Made by a program: the position numbers and the translations under genes | Source: Pseudoalteromonas phenolica | GTDB taxonomy: Bacteria > Pseudomonadota > Gammaproteobacteria > Enterobacterales > Alteromonadaceae | Reading direction: 5' to 3' | Assembly: GCF_005886345.1 (NCBI RefSeq) | Contig: NZ_PNEC01000001.1 | Location: 1 to 64,000, forward strand | Length of the DNA: 64,000 bases | Notes under the pieces: generated by a model | The model's input: only the letters and a program-made list of their open reading frames with translations | Told to the model about the DNA's origin: nothing | The model's database searches: none | Part shown: positions 37,964-47,805 of the stretch, in pieces | How the letters are laid out: each line of letters opens with the position of its first letter | How positions within the stretch are numbered: position 1 is the first letter of the stretch

Positions 37964-39751
37964 TTAAGAAACAATCGCCACCGTTGGTCGACACTTATTA
38001 GCCACAAATAAATAGCTGTTACGATAACGCTTGGCTTCTTTCTTGGCATCTGTTGCAAGCGCCGCTACCTGATGACTGTTATGGCAGCTATCAACATGCG
38101 GTGACACCAAGCCAATAGAAAGTGTGAGCAAAGGTACAAACTGCTGCTGCCCTTCTCTATTTGTCGCCCAATACCCACCTGCTTTCACATGCTCAGCGGT
38201 AAAATAGCCTTTAGATTTCAATTCAAACTCATTAATAATGTCTCGGCAAAGCGGTTCGGCATCATCACCATCAAATACCACCATGAAATCATCACCACCA
38301 ATATGGCCCACAAACCCAGAAAAACCTGCGCAACAGTTACTGATAACATCGGCTAGTAGCTTAATTACCTCATCACCACTAGCATAACCATACAAATCAT
38401 TGAATTGCTTAAAGTGATTTAAATCAACATACGCCAAGGTGAAGTTTTGTTTATTCAACAGTCGCTGTTCTATGGCTTCGTTAATTGCGACATTACCGGG
38501 TAACATAGTGAGTGGGTTTGAATGCTGCGCATTGCGAATTTTTTCTTCGGTGATGTGTTTTAAAATTGCTCTAAGTGGTACCAAACCTAAATATTTTCCG
38601 CCTTGCGTCACCACAATGTGGCGGCGAATATCAAAGTCTTGCTCCGTAATTAACTGACTTACTTCGTCTAACTGAGTTTTCTCATCAACAATTAATGGTT
38701 GCTTATCCATTAAAGAAGCCAATGGCTTTTTAGCATACAAAGCATGACCATAAGGCGCTGCAAAAACTTCTGTTAATTGATCACGGTGAAGCAAGCCCAT
38801 AGGGGTTTGATGCTCATCAACAACAGCGAGACTCATCAACTGCTTATCTTTTTCAAACACCCGATGTACGTCTTGGCACAACACTCCATTTAATACCGCT
38901 GGGGTGACATGCGTTAACTCCCCAATTATTTTAGCTAAACCTCGATGCATCACATTTCCTTGTGTTTGACTCGATTCTTTTAAAATATTTGGGTAGGCAT
39001 TTACTGGCACATTAGCGGGTCTTGCAATTAAAAAGCCTTGCGCATTTGTAATTCCTAGCTGAGTGATAAGGGCTAATTCTTCAGCACGTTCAATTCCCTC
39101 AGCAATAACAGCTGTACGTGTTGCTTTAGCAAGCTCTATGATTGACTTTAAAAACTCGCGTTTAACCAAGCTCTGATCGCAATGATCGATAAAATAGCGA
39201 TCAATCTTGACAAAATCAGGCTGCAATTCAGACCACTGTTTCAATCCTGAATAACCCGCACCTAAGTCATCAATGGCAATGTTAAAGCCTAATTTACGAT
39301 AATGGCCGATGGTTTTCAGCAATAAAAAGCCGTCATCTACTTTATCTTGCTCGGTAACTTCAATCACGACTTGGCTGGCCTGTAAGCCATACTGCTGAAT
39401 AAGTTGCAGAGTTTCACCTCTAGGGTGATTTGGGTCTAGCAGTGTATTTGGACTGACATTTAGAAACAATTTGCCCGATAGGTTCAATTCAGCAAAACGC
39501 TCAATCGCTTTTTCACGGCATAACAGTTCTAATTCAGAAAGTTTATTAAAACGCTGTGCAGCAGCAAATAAAGCATTTGGTGATTCTAATTCAGATCTTT
39601 CAGGGCCTCGGCTTAATGCCTCAAAACCCAGAATAGTTTGCCGCGCAACATCGCAAATCGGTTGAAATAAAGTTTCAACCAAGCGTTCGTCTAAAATTGT
39701 TTGTAAACTCTGTGCGTCAATTTTAAACGCCTCTATGCGACTACTCTCCAC
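37964..39751 (-). CDS. EAL-CBS-GGDEF c-di-GMP protein
   Basis: 595-residue soluble protein with an unusual order: EAL phosphodiesterase (about 10-255), a CBS-domain pair (about 270-400), then GGDEF (about 415-590). The EAL catalytic set looks complete: [44 protein letters not shown] and the later AEGIE. The GGDEF active site reads GGDDF with an aspartate in the fourth position and no RxxD site, so cyclase activity is doubtful. CBS pairs usually bind adenine nucleotides. Net c-di-GMP breakdown modulated by nucleotides is the best guess. Confidence 0.85.
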   Translation of the reverse strand: MESSRIEAFKIDAQSLQTILDERLVETLFQPICDVARQTILGFEALSRGPERSELESPNALFAAAQRFNKLSELELLCREKAIERFAELNLSGKLFLNVSPNTLLDPNHPRGETLQLIQQYGLQASQVVIEVTEQDKVDDGFLLLKTIGHYRKLGFNIAIDDLGAGYSGLKQWSELQPDFVKIDRYFIDHCDQSLVKREFLKSIIELAKATRTAVIAEGIERAEELALITQLGITNAQGFLIARPANVPVNAYPNILKESSQTQGNVMHRGLAKIIGELTHVTPAVLNGVLCQDVHRVFEKDKQLMSLAVVDEHQTPMGLLHRDQLTEVFAAPYGHALYAKKPLASLMDKQPLIVDEKTQLDEVSQLITEQDFDIRRHIVVTQGGKYLGLVPLRAILKHITEEKIRNAQHSNPLTMLPGNVAINEAIEQRLLNKQNFTLAYVDLNHFKQFNDLYGYASGDEVIKLLADVISNCCAGFSGFVGHIGGDDFMVVFDGDDAEPLCRDIINEFELKSKGYFTAEHVKAGGYWATNREGQQQFVPLLTLSIGLVSPHVDSCHNSHQVAALATDAKKEAKRYRNSYLFVANKCRPTVAIVS

Positions 39752-39904
39752 TGCAGATCACCAAAACAGAAACAGCATCTGATTAGTTTACAACCGCTGT
39801 ATGACAATTTTATTGCGCTCGAAATCTGTTCTAGCCAATTAAACTTGCAGGGTTTAAAATATGCTTTTAGAAACCAAATCACGTTTCAAGCCACAGATTT
39901 AATT

Positions 39905-40528
39905 ATGACATCACAAACTCGCGGTAATTTATTTATTCTTTCAGCGCCTTCTGGGGCTGGTAAATCAAGCCTGATCAAAGCATTGTTAGAGAAACATGCT
40001 GATATTAAAGTGTCAGTTTCTCACACTACTCGCGGCCCTCGCCCAGGTGAAAACAATGGTGAGCACTACCACTTTGTCAGCGTAGATGAATTCAAAGCCT
40101 TGATTGATCAGGGCGACTTTTTTGAATGGGCGCAAGTGTTCGAAAACTACTATGGCACTTCAAAAGCAGCGATAGAATCTCAACTTGAGCAAGGTATTGA
40201 TGTGTTTTTAGATATTGATTGGCAAGGTGCGCGTCAAGTTCGTGAATTAATGCCATCAGTGAAAACGGTCTTTATTTTACCACCATCGCAAGCCGAACTT
40301 GAAAATCGCTTAAATAACCGCGGACAAGATTCTCAAGAAGTCATTGCAGGCCGCATGGCGGAAGCAAAATCAGAAAGCTCCCACTATGATGAGTTCGATT
40401 ATGTACTAGTTAATGACGATTTCGATCTTGCACTTACACAACTTGAACATATCGTAATAGCTGCTCGTCTTGAACAAGATGCACAAAAACACCGTCATCA
40501 AAGTTTAATTGCTGAGTTATTGGCTTAA
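39905..40528 (+). CDS. gmk: Guanylate kinase
   Basis: 207-residue enzyme converting GMP to GDP. P-loop [15 protein letters not shown] and the GMP-binding [11 protein letters not shown]...YHFVS region are intact. The ATG at 39905 gives the family length; the 20-residue upstream extension is not supported. It precedes rpoZ and spoT as in E. coli. Confidence 0.97.
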   Translation: MTSQTRGNLFILSAPSGAGKSSLIKALLEKHADIKVSVSHTTRGPRPGENNGEHYHFVSVDEFKALIDQGDFFEWAQVFENYYGTSKAAIESQLEQGIDVFLDIDWQGARQVRELMPSVKTVFILPPSQAELENRLNNRGQDSQEVIAGRMAEAKSESSHYDEFDYVLVNDDFDLALTQLEHIVIAARLEQDAQKHRHQSLIAELLA

Positions 40529-40630
40529 TCTCTCTTATTTAAACAAGATAAATTTTTAACCACCTATTGGAGAATTGGTTTGCATCAAGTAAACTTACCA
40601 ATTCGACATGAATAACTTTGGAGTGCTTCG

Positions 40631-40906
40631 ATGGCTCGCGTAACTGTAGAAGATGCAGTAGATAAAATTGGTAACCGTTTTGACTTAATCCTAGTAGCGG
40701 CGCGTCGCGCTCGTCAGATCTCTGTAGGTGGTAAAGATCCTATGGTTGATGCTGAAAACGATAAGCCAACTGTAATCGCTCTACGTGAGATCGAACAAGG
40801 ACTTGTGAACAACTCGTCTCTTGATATGATCGATCGTGAAGAGCAACAAAACCAAGAAGCTGCAGAGCTTGCTGCGGTTGCTGCAATTGTTGGCGGTAAC
40901 AGCTAA
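40631..40906 (+). CDS. rpoZ: RNA polymerase omega subunit
   Basis: 91-residue omega subunit, starting [29 protein letters not shown], nearly identical to the E. coli protein in this part. It folds around beta-prime and forms part of one ppGpp site; spoT, the ppGpp hydrolase/synthetase, follows. A terminator between rpoZ and spoT suggests spoT also has its own promoter. Confidence 0.98.
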   Translation: MARVTVEDAVDKIGNRFDLILVAARRARQISVGGKDPMVDAENDKPTVIALREIEQGLVNNSSLDMIDREEQQNQEAAELAAVAAIVGGNS

Positions 40907-40930
40907 AACCCCCTGCACTTCATACTCAAG

Positions 40931-40960
40931 GCCAGCTTTAACGCTGGCTTTGTTGTTTTT
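40931..40960 (+). terminator. Terminator after rpoZ
   Basis: Stem GCCAGC / GCTGGC with a 6-base loop is followed by TTTGTTGTTTTT. It lies 24 bp past the rpoZ stop. Confidence 0.85.
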
Positions 40961-41083
40961 AAGCCTATACAACAAAATAATTACCTTCCGTAGACATAAA
41001 AGTCACAGCTAGCCATTGGTTTCTCTGATAATTCATCGTATATTCATAGCATCATATTACTTCACTGGAACATTGGAGTGTGA

Positions 41084-43204
41084 ATGTATCTTTTTGAAGG
41101 CCTGAAACAAAAGATCTCAGAATACCTTTCCCCCGCTGACGTAGAACTGGTACAAAAAGCCTACGTGGTGGCGCGTGAAGCCCATGAAGGGCAAACTCGC
41201 TCAAGTGGCGAGCCTTATATCACTCACCCAGTTGAAGTGACACAAATTCTTGCAAGTATGCGTTTAGACCATGAAACCTTAATGGCTGCGCTGATGCATG
41301 ACGTCATCGAAGACACTGACTTCAGTCAACAGGACCTTGCCGAAATATTTGGCAATACAGTTGCTGAACTTGTAGAAGGTGTGAGCAAGCTAGATAAACT
41401 CAGCTTTAAAGATAAAAAAGAATTCCAAGCTGAAAACTATCGCAAAATGATCATGGCAATGACGCAAGATATTCGCGTTATTCTCATTAAGCTTGCGGAC
41501 AGAACTCATAATATGCGTACTTTAGGTGCACTTCGCCCTGATAAACGCCGTCGAATTGCCCGTGAAACCCTAGAAATTTATGCACCGATCGCAAATCGCC
41601 TTGGTATTCACGACATTAAGAATGAATTAGAAGACTTAGGCTTCCAAGCTCTCTACCCTATGCGTCATCGCGCTTTAAAATCAGAAGTAGCGAAAGCACG
41701 CGGCAATAGAAAAGAAGTGATCACTAATATTCAAGGTGAAATCGAATCGCGCCTTGAAGAAGCAGGCATTCAAGCCAGTGTCAGTGGCCGGGAAAAGCAT
41801 CTATACAGCATTTACAAAAAAATGCTCAACAAAGAGCTTATGTTCAACGAAGTCATGGACATTTATGCCTTCCGTATTGCCGTTGATAACCTAGATACCT
41901 GTTACCGTATACTCGGTGTAGCCCACAATTTATATAAACCAATCGAAACACGTTTTAAAGACTATATTGCCGTACCAAAAACCAACGGCTATCAGTCTTT
42001 ACATACCTCACTTGTTGGGCCGCATGGTATTCCAGTCGAGATCCAAATTCGCACCCACGATATGGATCAAATGGCTGACAAAGGGGTTGCTGCGCATTGG
42101 ATGTATAAAAAGTCCGGTGACAGTGCGGGTCATACTGCACAGCAACGCGCTCGTCAGTGGATGCAGAGCCTACTTGAATTACAACAAAGTGCTGGTTCAT
42201 CGTTTGAATTCGTCGAAAACGTTAAGACTGAACTATTCCCAGAAGAGATTTATGTCTTCACGCCTGATGGCCGCATTGTAGAACTGCCTATGGGTGCCAC
42301 AGCCGTCGACTTCGCTTATGCGGTACATACAGATGTCGGTAATACCTGTGTAGGCGCGCGTGTAAATCGTAAACCTTATCCGCTCAGTAAAGCGCTCGAT
42401 ACAGGTCAAACCGTAGAGGTCATCACTAGCTCTGGTGCGCATCCAAATGCTACTTGGTTAAATTTCATTGTTACAGGTAAAGCGCGCTTAGGGGTTCGTA
42501 ACTACCTTAAGAGCCAGCGTGAAGAAGAAGCGCTTGAATTAGGTCGTCGTTTACTCGATTCTGCTCTTGGGGAGTATCAATTAAGTGATATCTCGCAAGA
42601 ACAAATAGACCGTGTATTAGCAGAGCACAAACTTTCAACCATGCTCGAACTACTGGTTGAGATTGGCTGTGGCAATATCATGAGTGTCCTCATTGCTAAG
42701 CGTTTATTACAAAATGATGATCTTGACGAAGATGATGGCAGTATTGAAACGCTAGCAAATAAAGCGAAAGCTGCGATCATCGGTACTGAAGGCATGCTAG
42801 TAAATTACATGAAATGCTGTCGTCCTGTGCCTGGTGACGCCATTACTGCTTATGTCAGTCAAGGTAAGGGCTTAAATGTTCACCGCCAAGAATGTAAAAA
42901 CATTAAAGGTTGGGAAAGCGAGCGTTCGAAATATTTCGTCGTAAAATGGGATGACAACCCAGAGAAAGAGTATATTGCAGGTCTTAGAGTTGAAATCATC
43001 AACCACCAAGGTACGCTTGCAAAATTAACTAGCGTAGTGGCAAGCACCAACGCAAATATCGTCGAAATTGCCACTGACGAAAAAGAAAGTAACTTATATA
43101 TCATTGATTTAGGTATCACGGTTAAAGACCGTGTTCACGTCGCAGATGTGATGCGTAAGATCAGGGTAATGCCTGACGTTCAACGTGTATACCGTAAAAA
43201 GTAG
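41084..43204 (+). CDS. spoT: Bifunctional (p)ppGpp synthetase/hydrolase SpoT
   Basis: 706-residue stringent-response enzyme. The N-terminal HD hydrolase is intact ([27 protein letters not shown]). The synthetase domain (about 240-350) contains YAFRIAV and [18 protein letters not shown] (about 390-450) and a C-terminal ACT domain (about 630-705) follow. Length matches E. coli SpoT (702). The stop lies seven bases before the ridA start, suggesting co-transcription. Confidence 0.97.
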   Translation: MYLFEGLKQKISEYLSPADVELVQKAYVVAREAHEGQTRSSGEPYITHPVEVTQILASMRLDHETLMAALMHDVIEDTDFSQQDLAEIFGNTVAELVEGVSKLDKLSFKDKKEFQAENYRKMIMAMTQDIRVILIKLADRTHNMRTLGALRPDKRRRIARETLEIYAPIANRLGIHDIKNELEDLGFQALYPMRHRALKSEVAKARGNRKEVITNIQGEIESRLEEAGIQASVSGREKHLYSIYKKMLNKELMFNEVMDIYAFRIAVDNLDTCYRILGVAHNLYKPIETRFKDYIAVPKTNGYQSLHTSLVGPHGIPVEIQIRTHDMDQMADKGVAAHWMYKKSGDSAGHTAQQRARQWMQSLLELQQSAGSSFEFVENVKTELFPEEIYVFTPDGRIVELPMGATAVDFAYAVHTDVGNTCVGARVNRKPYPLSKALDTGQTVEVITSSGAHPNATWLNFIVTGKARLGVRNYLKSQREEEALELGRRLLDSALGEYQLSDISQEQIDRVLAEHKLSTMLELLVEIGCGNIMSVLIAKRLLQNDDLDEDDGSIETLANKAKAAIIGTEGMLVNYMKCCRPVPGDAITAYVSQGKGLNVHRQECKNIKGWESERSKYFVVKWDDNPEKEYIAGLRVEIINHQGTLAKLTSVVASTNANIVEIATDEKESNLYIIDLGITVKDRVHVADVMRKIRVMPDVQRVYRKK

Positions 43205-43211
43205 GATTATT

Positions 43212-43604
43212 ATGAACAAAGCAATTATTTCAACAGACAGCGCACCTGCAGCCATCGGCACATACAGCCAAGCGGTTAAAGTGGGTACTGCTGTATACCT
43301 GTCTGGCCAGATCCCATTAGTACCAGAAACCATGGAAGTCATCTCTGAAGACTTCGCAGAGCAAACACACCAAGTATTTAAAAATTTAATCGCGGTGTGT
43401 GAAGCTGCTGGCGGACGTTTACAAGACATGGTTAAGGTAAATATCTTCTTAACTGACTTAAGCAACTTTGCAACAGTGAATGAAATCATGAGCCAGTACT
43501 TCTCAACACCTTACCCAGCCCGTGCTGCAATTGGTGTTAGAGAACTACCAAAAGGTGTGCAAATCGAGATTGACGGCATCATGGAACTGCCTTCAACAAA
43601 CTAA
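43212..43604 (+). CDS. ridA: Reactive intermediate deaminase RidA
   Basis: 130-residue RidA/YjgF protein that hydrolyses enamine/imine intermediates released by PLP enzymes. It has the conserved [23 protein letters not shown] and [15 protein letters not shown] with the substrate-binding arginine. The start at MNKAIIS has TAGGA upstream and lies seven bases past spoT. Confidence 0.96.
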   Translation: MNKAIISTDSAPAAIGTYSQAVKVGTAVYLSGQIPLVPETMEVISEDFAEQTHQVFKNLIAVCEAAGGRLQDMVKVNIFLTDLSNFATVNEIMSQYFSTPYPARAAIGVRELPKGVQIEIDGIMELPSTN

Positions 43605-43624
43605 TTTAGCACTTAACACGCATT

Positions 43625-43652
43625 AAAAAGCCAGTCAGATGACTGGCTTTTT
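43625..43652. terminator. Bidirectional terminator between ridA and btuB
   Basis: Stem AAAAAGCCAGTCA / TGACTGGCTTTTT (13 bp) with a 2-base loop lies between the convergent ridA and btuB stops and serves both. Confidence 0.93.
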
Positions 43653-43677
43653 TATAATGACTCTTTTTAGTTATTTA

Positions 43678-45531
43678 TTAAAACTGAATAGAAGCACCAA
43701 CATATAACTGACGACCTAAAGGTACATAACCTAATAAATCACCATTTTGAGCAAAGCCTGAGCCTGCTGTCGTATATGACTTATCAGTTAGGTTTTCCAC
43801 ACGTGCATTTAACTCAAGTAAATCAAATAGTGTATAGTTAGCTGATAAATTAAAGACAGTGTATGACGCTAAAGTCGTGTCATAGAAAGAGATCGACGGT
43901 CTTTCAGAGCGATACTGCATGTTCAAGCTTACATCTAGCTTATCCCATGTTTTAGATACCGTGTAATTAAATGCTTTGTCTGAACGACGAGGTAAATCTG
44001 CCCCTGTTGTATCATCCTTTGCATCTAAGAAAGTTAAATTAGCGTCATGTTCAAAGCCAAACGCTGATAATGCTAAACTTAACTCAACCCCTTTCATAGT
44101 TGCGCTATCAACATTGTAAGGAATGTACTTACCTGTATCTGCGTCATACTGATTAGAGATCAGGTTATCAATTTGATTACTAAAAATAGCAAAATCATAA
44201 CGAACAGCACCTGTAGTAACACTTAAACCGAATTCATTATTCGTCGCTTCTTCAGGTTTGATATCTACATTAGGTAAATACCAAGGGCTATCTTTTACAA
44301 AAGCATTCGTTAAAGATGGCGCTCTAAAGGCTGTACCATGGTTTAAACGAAGGGTAACGTATTTATTCGCTTTAATACCAAAAGCACTGCTATAGGTATT
44401 TGCACGACCATGGAAATCATAGTCATCTGTACGTGTTACTAAGTTTGCTAACCATTTACCATCATTATAAAAGCCACCAACAAATACCGCTTTGTTATCG
44501 CGAGAACTCTCGCTGAATGACGCGCTTGATTCACCTAAGTCTTCAGTCAGTAAGTTTGCACCTGCAGTTAACTGAATATCTTGGTTTAGGGTATATAAAG
44601 TGCGGTATTCAAACTCTGAACGCTCAGTGCTATAGCTATCTTTTACTTCAGTGCCTGTTTGTATATTTTCTTCTTGAGACAGACTTAACGCGGCATTATG
44701 AACAAACTGCGCAGTTTTCTTTTCCCAAGCTAACTTAGCGCTATAGTTTTCAAATTCGTATTCATCGTTGCCCCAAGCATTATCATAATCAGCGTGGCCA
44801 TTGCTGTATTGCCCTAGTAAACTCAATACACCATATTGCTCTGCATCATAGCTGATATTTACACCTAGATTACGATTGATGTATCCGTCACGATCATGAT
44901 CTTTACCAATTGGCGCTTCAGGATCTTTTTCAATAACATCATAGCCATCTGTGCGTTCAAGGCCAAAATTGAAGCCCACAGTTAAGTTGTCTTGTGATAC
45001 TTTACTCGCACCTTGTAAGTTAAAGTAATTGTGCGCACCTGTCGTTACATTAACCTGATGCTGCTGTGCATCGCGCGTAATAATATTGATCACCCCCGCG
45101 ATCGCATCTGAACCATAAATTGCAGCACGCGCACCTTTTACGACTTCAATACGTTCAATACTATTTACAGGAATATTAGTAAAAGACACATCACCTGAGT
45201 TGGCATCGCTAATGCGAACACCATCAACTAAAACTAGGGTATGCTTAGTCGAAGCACCACGAACAAATACGCTCACCTTTTGACCAAAACCACCATTGCG
45301 AACAATATCAACACCTGAGATATTATTTAATAGTGATGGTAAATCCCTTATATTTGATTGTTCAATTTGCGCTCGATCAATCACATTTACAGTGGCTAAC
45401 GCGGTATCAATTGATTGAGAAAATTTATTAGCAGTTACTGTGATACGCTCGATAGGCTGATCTTGCTCAGCAGCAACAGAAAATGACAGTGCAGCTGTAA
45501 TTGCGGCACCTAACAAAGATTTTTTAAGCAT
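43678..45531 (-). CDS. btuB: TonB-dependent vitamin B12 receptor BtuB
   Basis: 617-residue outer membrane receptor. A signal peptide (LLGAAITAALSFSVAA) is followed by the TonB box (ERITVTA), a plug domain with NNISGVDI, GGFGQKVSVFVRG and YGSDAIAGVINIITR, then a 22-strand barrel ending in F (SIQF). The cobalamin assignment rests on the family resemblance together with the cobalamin riboswitch directly upstream. The start at 45531 begins the signal peptide behind GGAAA. Monocistronic. Confidence 0.93.
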   Translation of the reverse strand: MLKKSLLGAAITAALSFSVAAEQDQPIERITVTANKFSQSIDTALATVNVIDRAQIEQSNIRDLPSLLNNISGVDIVRNGGFGQKVSVFVRGASTKHTLVLVDGVRISDANSGDVSFTNIPVNSIERIEVVKGARAAIYGSDAIAGVINIITRDAQQHQVNVTTGAHNYFNLQGASKVSQDNLTVGFNFGLERTDGYDVIEKDPEAPIGKDHDRDGYINRNLGVNISYDAEQYGVLSLLGQYSNGHADYDNAWGNDEYEFENYSAKLAWEKKTAQFVHNAALSLSQEENIQTGTEVKDSYSTERSEFEYRTLYTLNQDIQLTAGANLLTEDLGESSASFSESSRDNKAVFVGGFYNDGKWLANLVTRTDDYDFHGRANTYSSAFGIKANKYVTLRLNHGTAFRAPSLTNAFVKDSPWYLPNVDIKPEEATNNEFGLSVTTGAVRYDFAIFSNQIDNLISNQYDADTGKYIPYNVDSATMKGVELSLALSAFGFEHDANLTFLDAKDDTTGADLPRRSDKAFNYTVSKTWDKLDVSLNMQYRSERPSISFYDTTLASYTVFNLSANYTLFDLLELNARVENLTDKSYTTAGSGFAQNGDLLGYVPLGRQLYVGASIQF

Positions 45532-45579
45532 AGTATTTCCAAACTTGCGCCCACCGCACAAGTAACAACAAGTAAGTTA

Positions 45580-45750
45580 GTTCAAGGCCGGTCTCCGGAC
45601 TTTGTGTTAATCATGAAAGATTAAAACATCACCGTTGCGGGGGCAGTGTTGGACTACATACTTTCCCGTGTATATTCACCAACTTCCCGATTATCTCGAT
45701 TTCATTCAATTAGGTATCTGGTGTTTCTCACCATAAATCGAGCACCTTGA
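45580..45750 (-). promoter_or_regulatory. Cobalamin riboswitch upstream of btuB
   Basis: The minus strand carries the conserved core of the B12 aptamer in order: CGGGAAGTTGGTG, CACTGCCCCCGCAACGGTGA, and the 3' motif AGTCCGGAGACCGGCC. The outer stem CTCGATTT / AAATCGAG is also visible near the 5' end. It lies about 50 bp before btuB, consistent with repression of B12 uptake by adenosylcobalamin, probably at translation. The exact ends are approximate. Confidence 0.93.
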
Positions 45751-45806
45751 AAAGAGGCGCTATTGTGCACAAATAATGAAAAAAAGGCAATGGACGTCTA
45801 GAAATC

Positions 45807-45829
45807 TAAAGGGCGTAATTCGCCCTTTA
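45807..45829 (-). terminator. Probable yajQ terminator
   Basis: Stem TAAAGGGCG / CGCCCTTTA with a TAATT loop lies 17 bp past the yajQ stop. The downstream T-tract is poor (GATTTCTAG), so confidence is moderate. Confidence 0.6.
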
Positions 45830-45846
45830 ATACTAACTGAATTGAA

Positions 45847-46329
45847 TTAGTCGCGGAAATTTTTAAATTGGAAAGGTTGACCTAATTCACCGGTGCGAAC
45901 AAGCTGCATAACTTCTTGCAAGTCATCGCGTTTTTTACCAGTTACACGTACTTCTTCACCCTGGATAGAAGCTTGCACTTTGATTTTAGAGTCTTTGATA
46001 AGTTTAACGATTTTCTTCGCCATGTCTTTATCGATACCCTGTTTAAGTGCAACCTTACGAGACACATATTTACCTGAACGCTCAATGTCTTTTAGCTCAA
46101 GGCTTGAAACATCTAGACCACGCTTAGACGCTTTAGCAGCAATAATGTCGAACAACTGCATTACTTGCTGGTCAGCTTCTGCTTTTAGGTTGATAGTTTC
46201 ATTCACTAACTCGATTGATGCGTCAACACCGCGGAAATCGTAACGAGTTTCTAATTCACGGTTTGCATTATCTACCGCATTTTTCGCTTCTGTCATTTCA
46301 ATTTCAGAAACAATATCAAATGAAGGCAT
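45847..46329 (-). CDS. yajQ: YajQ-family nucleotide-binding protein
   Basis: 160-residue cytosolic protein of the YajQ/UPF0234 family, starting [25 protein letters not shown], with [25 protein letters not shown] at the end. YajQ proteins of some bacteria bind c-di-GMP or nucleic acid; the role here is not established. Monocistronic. Confidence 0.95.
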   Translation of the reverse strand: MPSFDIVSEIEMTEAKNAVDNANRELETRYDFRGVDASIELVNETINLKAEADQQVMQLFDIIAAKASKRGLDVSSLELKDIERSGKYVSRKVALKQGIDKDMAKKIVKLIKDSKIKVQASIQGEEVRVTGKKRDDLQEVMQLVRTGELGQPFQFKNFRD

Positions 46330-46504
46330 TATTTATCTCCTGATCTTAGTATGGGCTGATTATAACAAGCAAAAACCAACACGGTATAAAAATTTATCTT
46401 CCCAATCACATACATTTACAAGTCACTTTGGGATATTCACCCACCATCCATTTTTCGGTGATATACTGCTTTCACTTTGCCAGCATAGAGATATAGGAAG
46501 TTTT

Positions 46505-46855
46505 GTGACAAGGCGTATATACCAAGCTTTATTAATACTCACTTTAAGTGTTTGCACTTTTTTATTTGCCAAAGAGATCCAGCATTCAGGTATTCGTTTT
46601 GAACACGCAGATAAAATCGCGCATTTTGGTATTTTCTTTGTACTGGCTTTTATTACTCACCACGCCACACGTTTTCCTATCTGGTTGCAACTTTGTCTAT
46701 TAACAGGTTACGGCATAGGTATTGAGTATATGCAAGATAGCTTACCTTATCGTCAAGCTTCTATTGGTGACTTTATTGCCGATGTCGCTGGTGCAGCAAG
46801 TTATTATGTGAGTTATTTCGCTTGGCGTGAGTGGCAAAATAAACGTCATGGCTAA
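46505..46855 (+). CDS. VanZ-like membrane protein
   Basis: 116-residue membrane protein with about four hydrophobic segments and VanZ-like features: DKIAHFGIFFVLAF near the start and a GYGIGIEYMQDSLPYRQASIGDFIADVAGA segment. VanZ gives low-level teicoplanin resistance in enterococci, but most relatives are of unknown role. It starts with GTG. It overlaps panE by eight bases. Confidence 0.8.
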   Translation: MTRRIYQALLILTLSVCTFLFAKEIQHSGIRFEHADKIAHFGIFFVLAFITHHATRFPIWLQLCLLTGYGIGIEYMQDSLPYRQASIGDFIADVAGAASYYVSYFAWREWQNKRHG

Positions 46856-47750
46856 CATTCATATTCTAGGGGCGGGTGCAGTTGGTCTTAGCTTTGCTTT
46901 TCATTTAAGTGGTAAACATCAAATCACGATCCTAACTCGCAAAAGCAAAAAACAACCTTTTTATTATCAAGAGAACGCCTTAAAAGAAAAAATTGATGCA
47001 AAAGTTATCGAAGTTAGTAGCCTAAGACCACAAACAAAAATCGATACTTGTATGATTTTTGTTAAGTCATATCAGCTCAATGATGCTTTCAAAACTATTC
47101 AGCCGTTCTTGAGCCAACACGCCAACCTTATTATTAGCCACAATGGCATAACTGATCTATCCACTATTTCAAAAGTGCTCACAAGCACACAAAGTTTATT
47201 TTTTATCAGCACTTCGAGAGGGGCGCTAAAGCCAACCTATAATGAAGTAAAACAAACAGGCATAGGCGACACTTTTTTTGGTGCTTGCAATGACGCAGCT
47301 AAAAATAAAGTAAGTGATGTTTTTGACTCACTTATAGCTGAGAGTATTCTACCCAGTGCCATTCATCACAATATAAATTTGCTACGATGGCAAAAGCTCA
47401 TGGTGAATATTGCCATCAACCCACTCACAGCATTAGAACAAATACCAAACGGGCAATTACTTAAGCCTCAATATGCAATCAAAGTTATGAATTTATTAAA
47501 TGAGGCATGCTTAATAGCTAATCATCTTGGTATCAACATTACCCTCAAACAAGCACTCAACAATGCTTATACTGTGATGCGACAAACTCGTTTAAACAAC
47601 TCCTCGATGGCGCAAGATATCAAGCAAGGTAGGCAAACTGAAATAGGCGCAATTTGCGGGTATATTGTCAATGAAGCAGAAAAGTTGGGAGTGAACGTCC
47701 CCCATAATAAAGCCTTGCTAAAAGCCATTAAACAAATTGAATTAGTATAA
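46848..47750 (+). CDS. panE: 2-dehydropantoate 2-reductase
   Basis: 300-residue NADPH-dependent ketopantoate reductase (PanE/ApbA) of pantothenate synthesis. It begins IHILGAGAVGLSFAFHLSG, has the catalytic lysine region LRWQKLMVNIAINPLTAL, and ends with TEIGAICGYIVNEAEKLGVNVPHNKALL. The start at 46848 overlaps the VanZ-like gene by eight bases. Family members can act on other ketoacids, but the canonical motifs favour ketopantoate. Confidence 0.87.
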   Translation: MANIHILGAGAVGLSFAFHLSGKHQITILTRKSKKQPFYYQENALKEKIDAKVIEVSSLRPQTKIDTCMIFVKSYQLNDAFKTIQPFLSQHANLIISHNGITDLSTISKVLTSTQSLFFISTSRGALKPTYNEVKQTGIGDTFFGACNDAAKNKVSDVFDSLIAESILPSAIHHNINLLRWQKLMVNIAINPLTALEQIPNGQLLKPQYAIKVMNLLNEACLIANHLGINITLKQALNNAYTVMRQTRLNNSSMAQDIKQGRQTEIGAICGYIVNEAEKLGVNVPHNKALLKAIKQIELV

Positions 47751-47756
47751 AAAAGG

Positions 47757-47777
47757 GCGCTGTCATTGCGCCCTCGT
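47757..47777. terminator. Terminator between panE and metalloprotease
   Basis: Stem AGGGCGC / GCGCCCT with a 7-base loop lies seven bases past the panE stop, with an A-run on its left. The T-tract on the panE side is weak, so it may mainly serve the leftward metalloprotease transcript. Confidence 0.65.
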
Positions 47778-47805
47778 TATTCAAACCAACAAACTAATTC
47801 ACACG

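Noticed and set aside
41955..42442. Open frames antisense or out of frame within spoT
   Set aside because: SpoT is conserved across its whole length; the other frames are shadows of its codon pattern.
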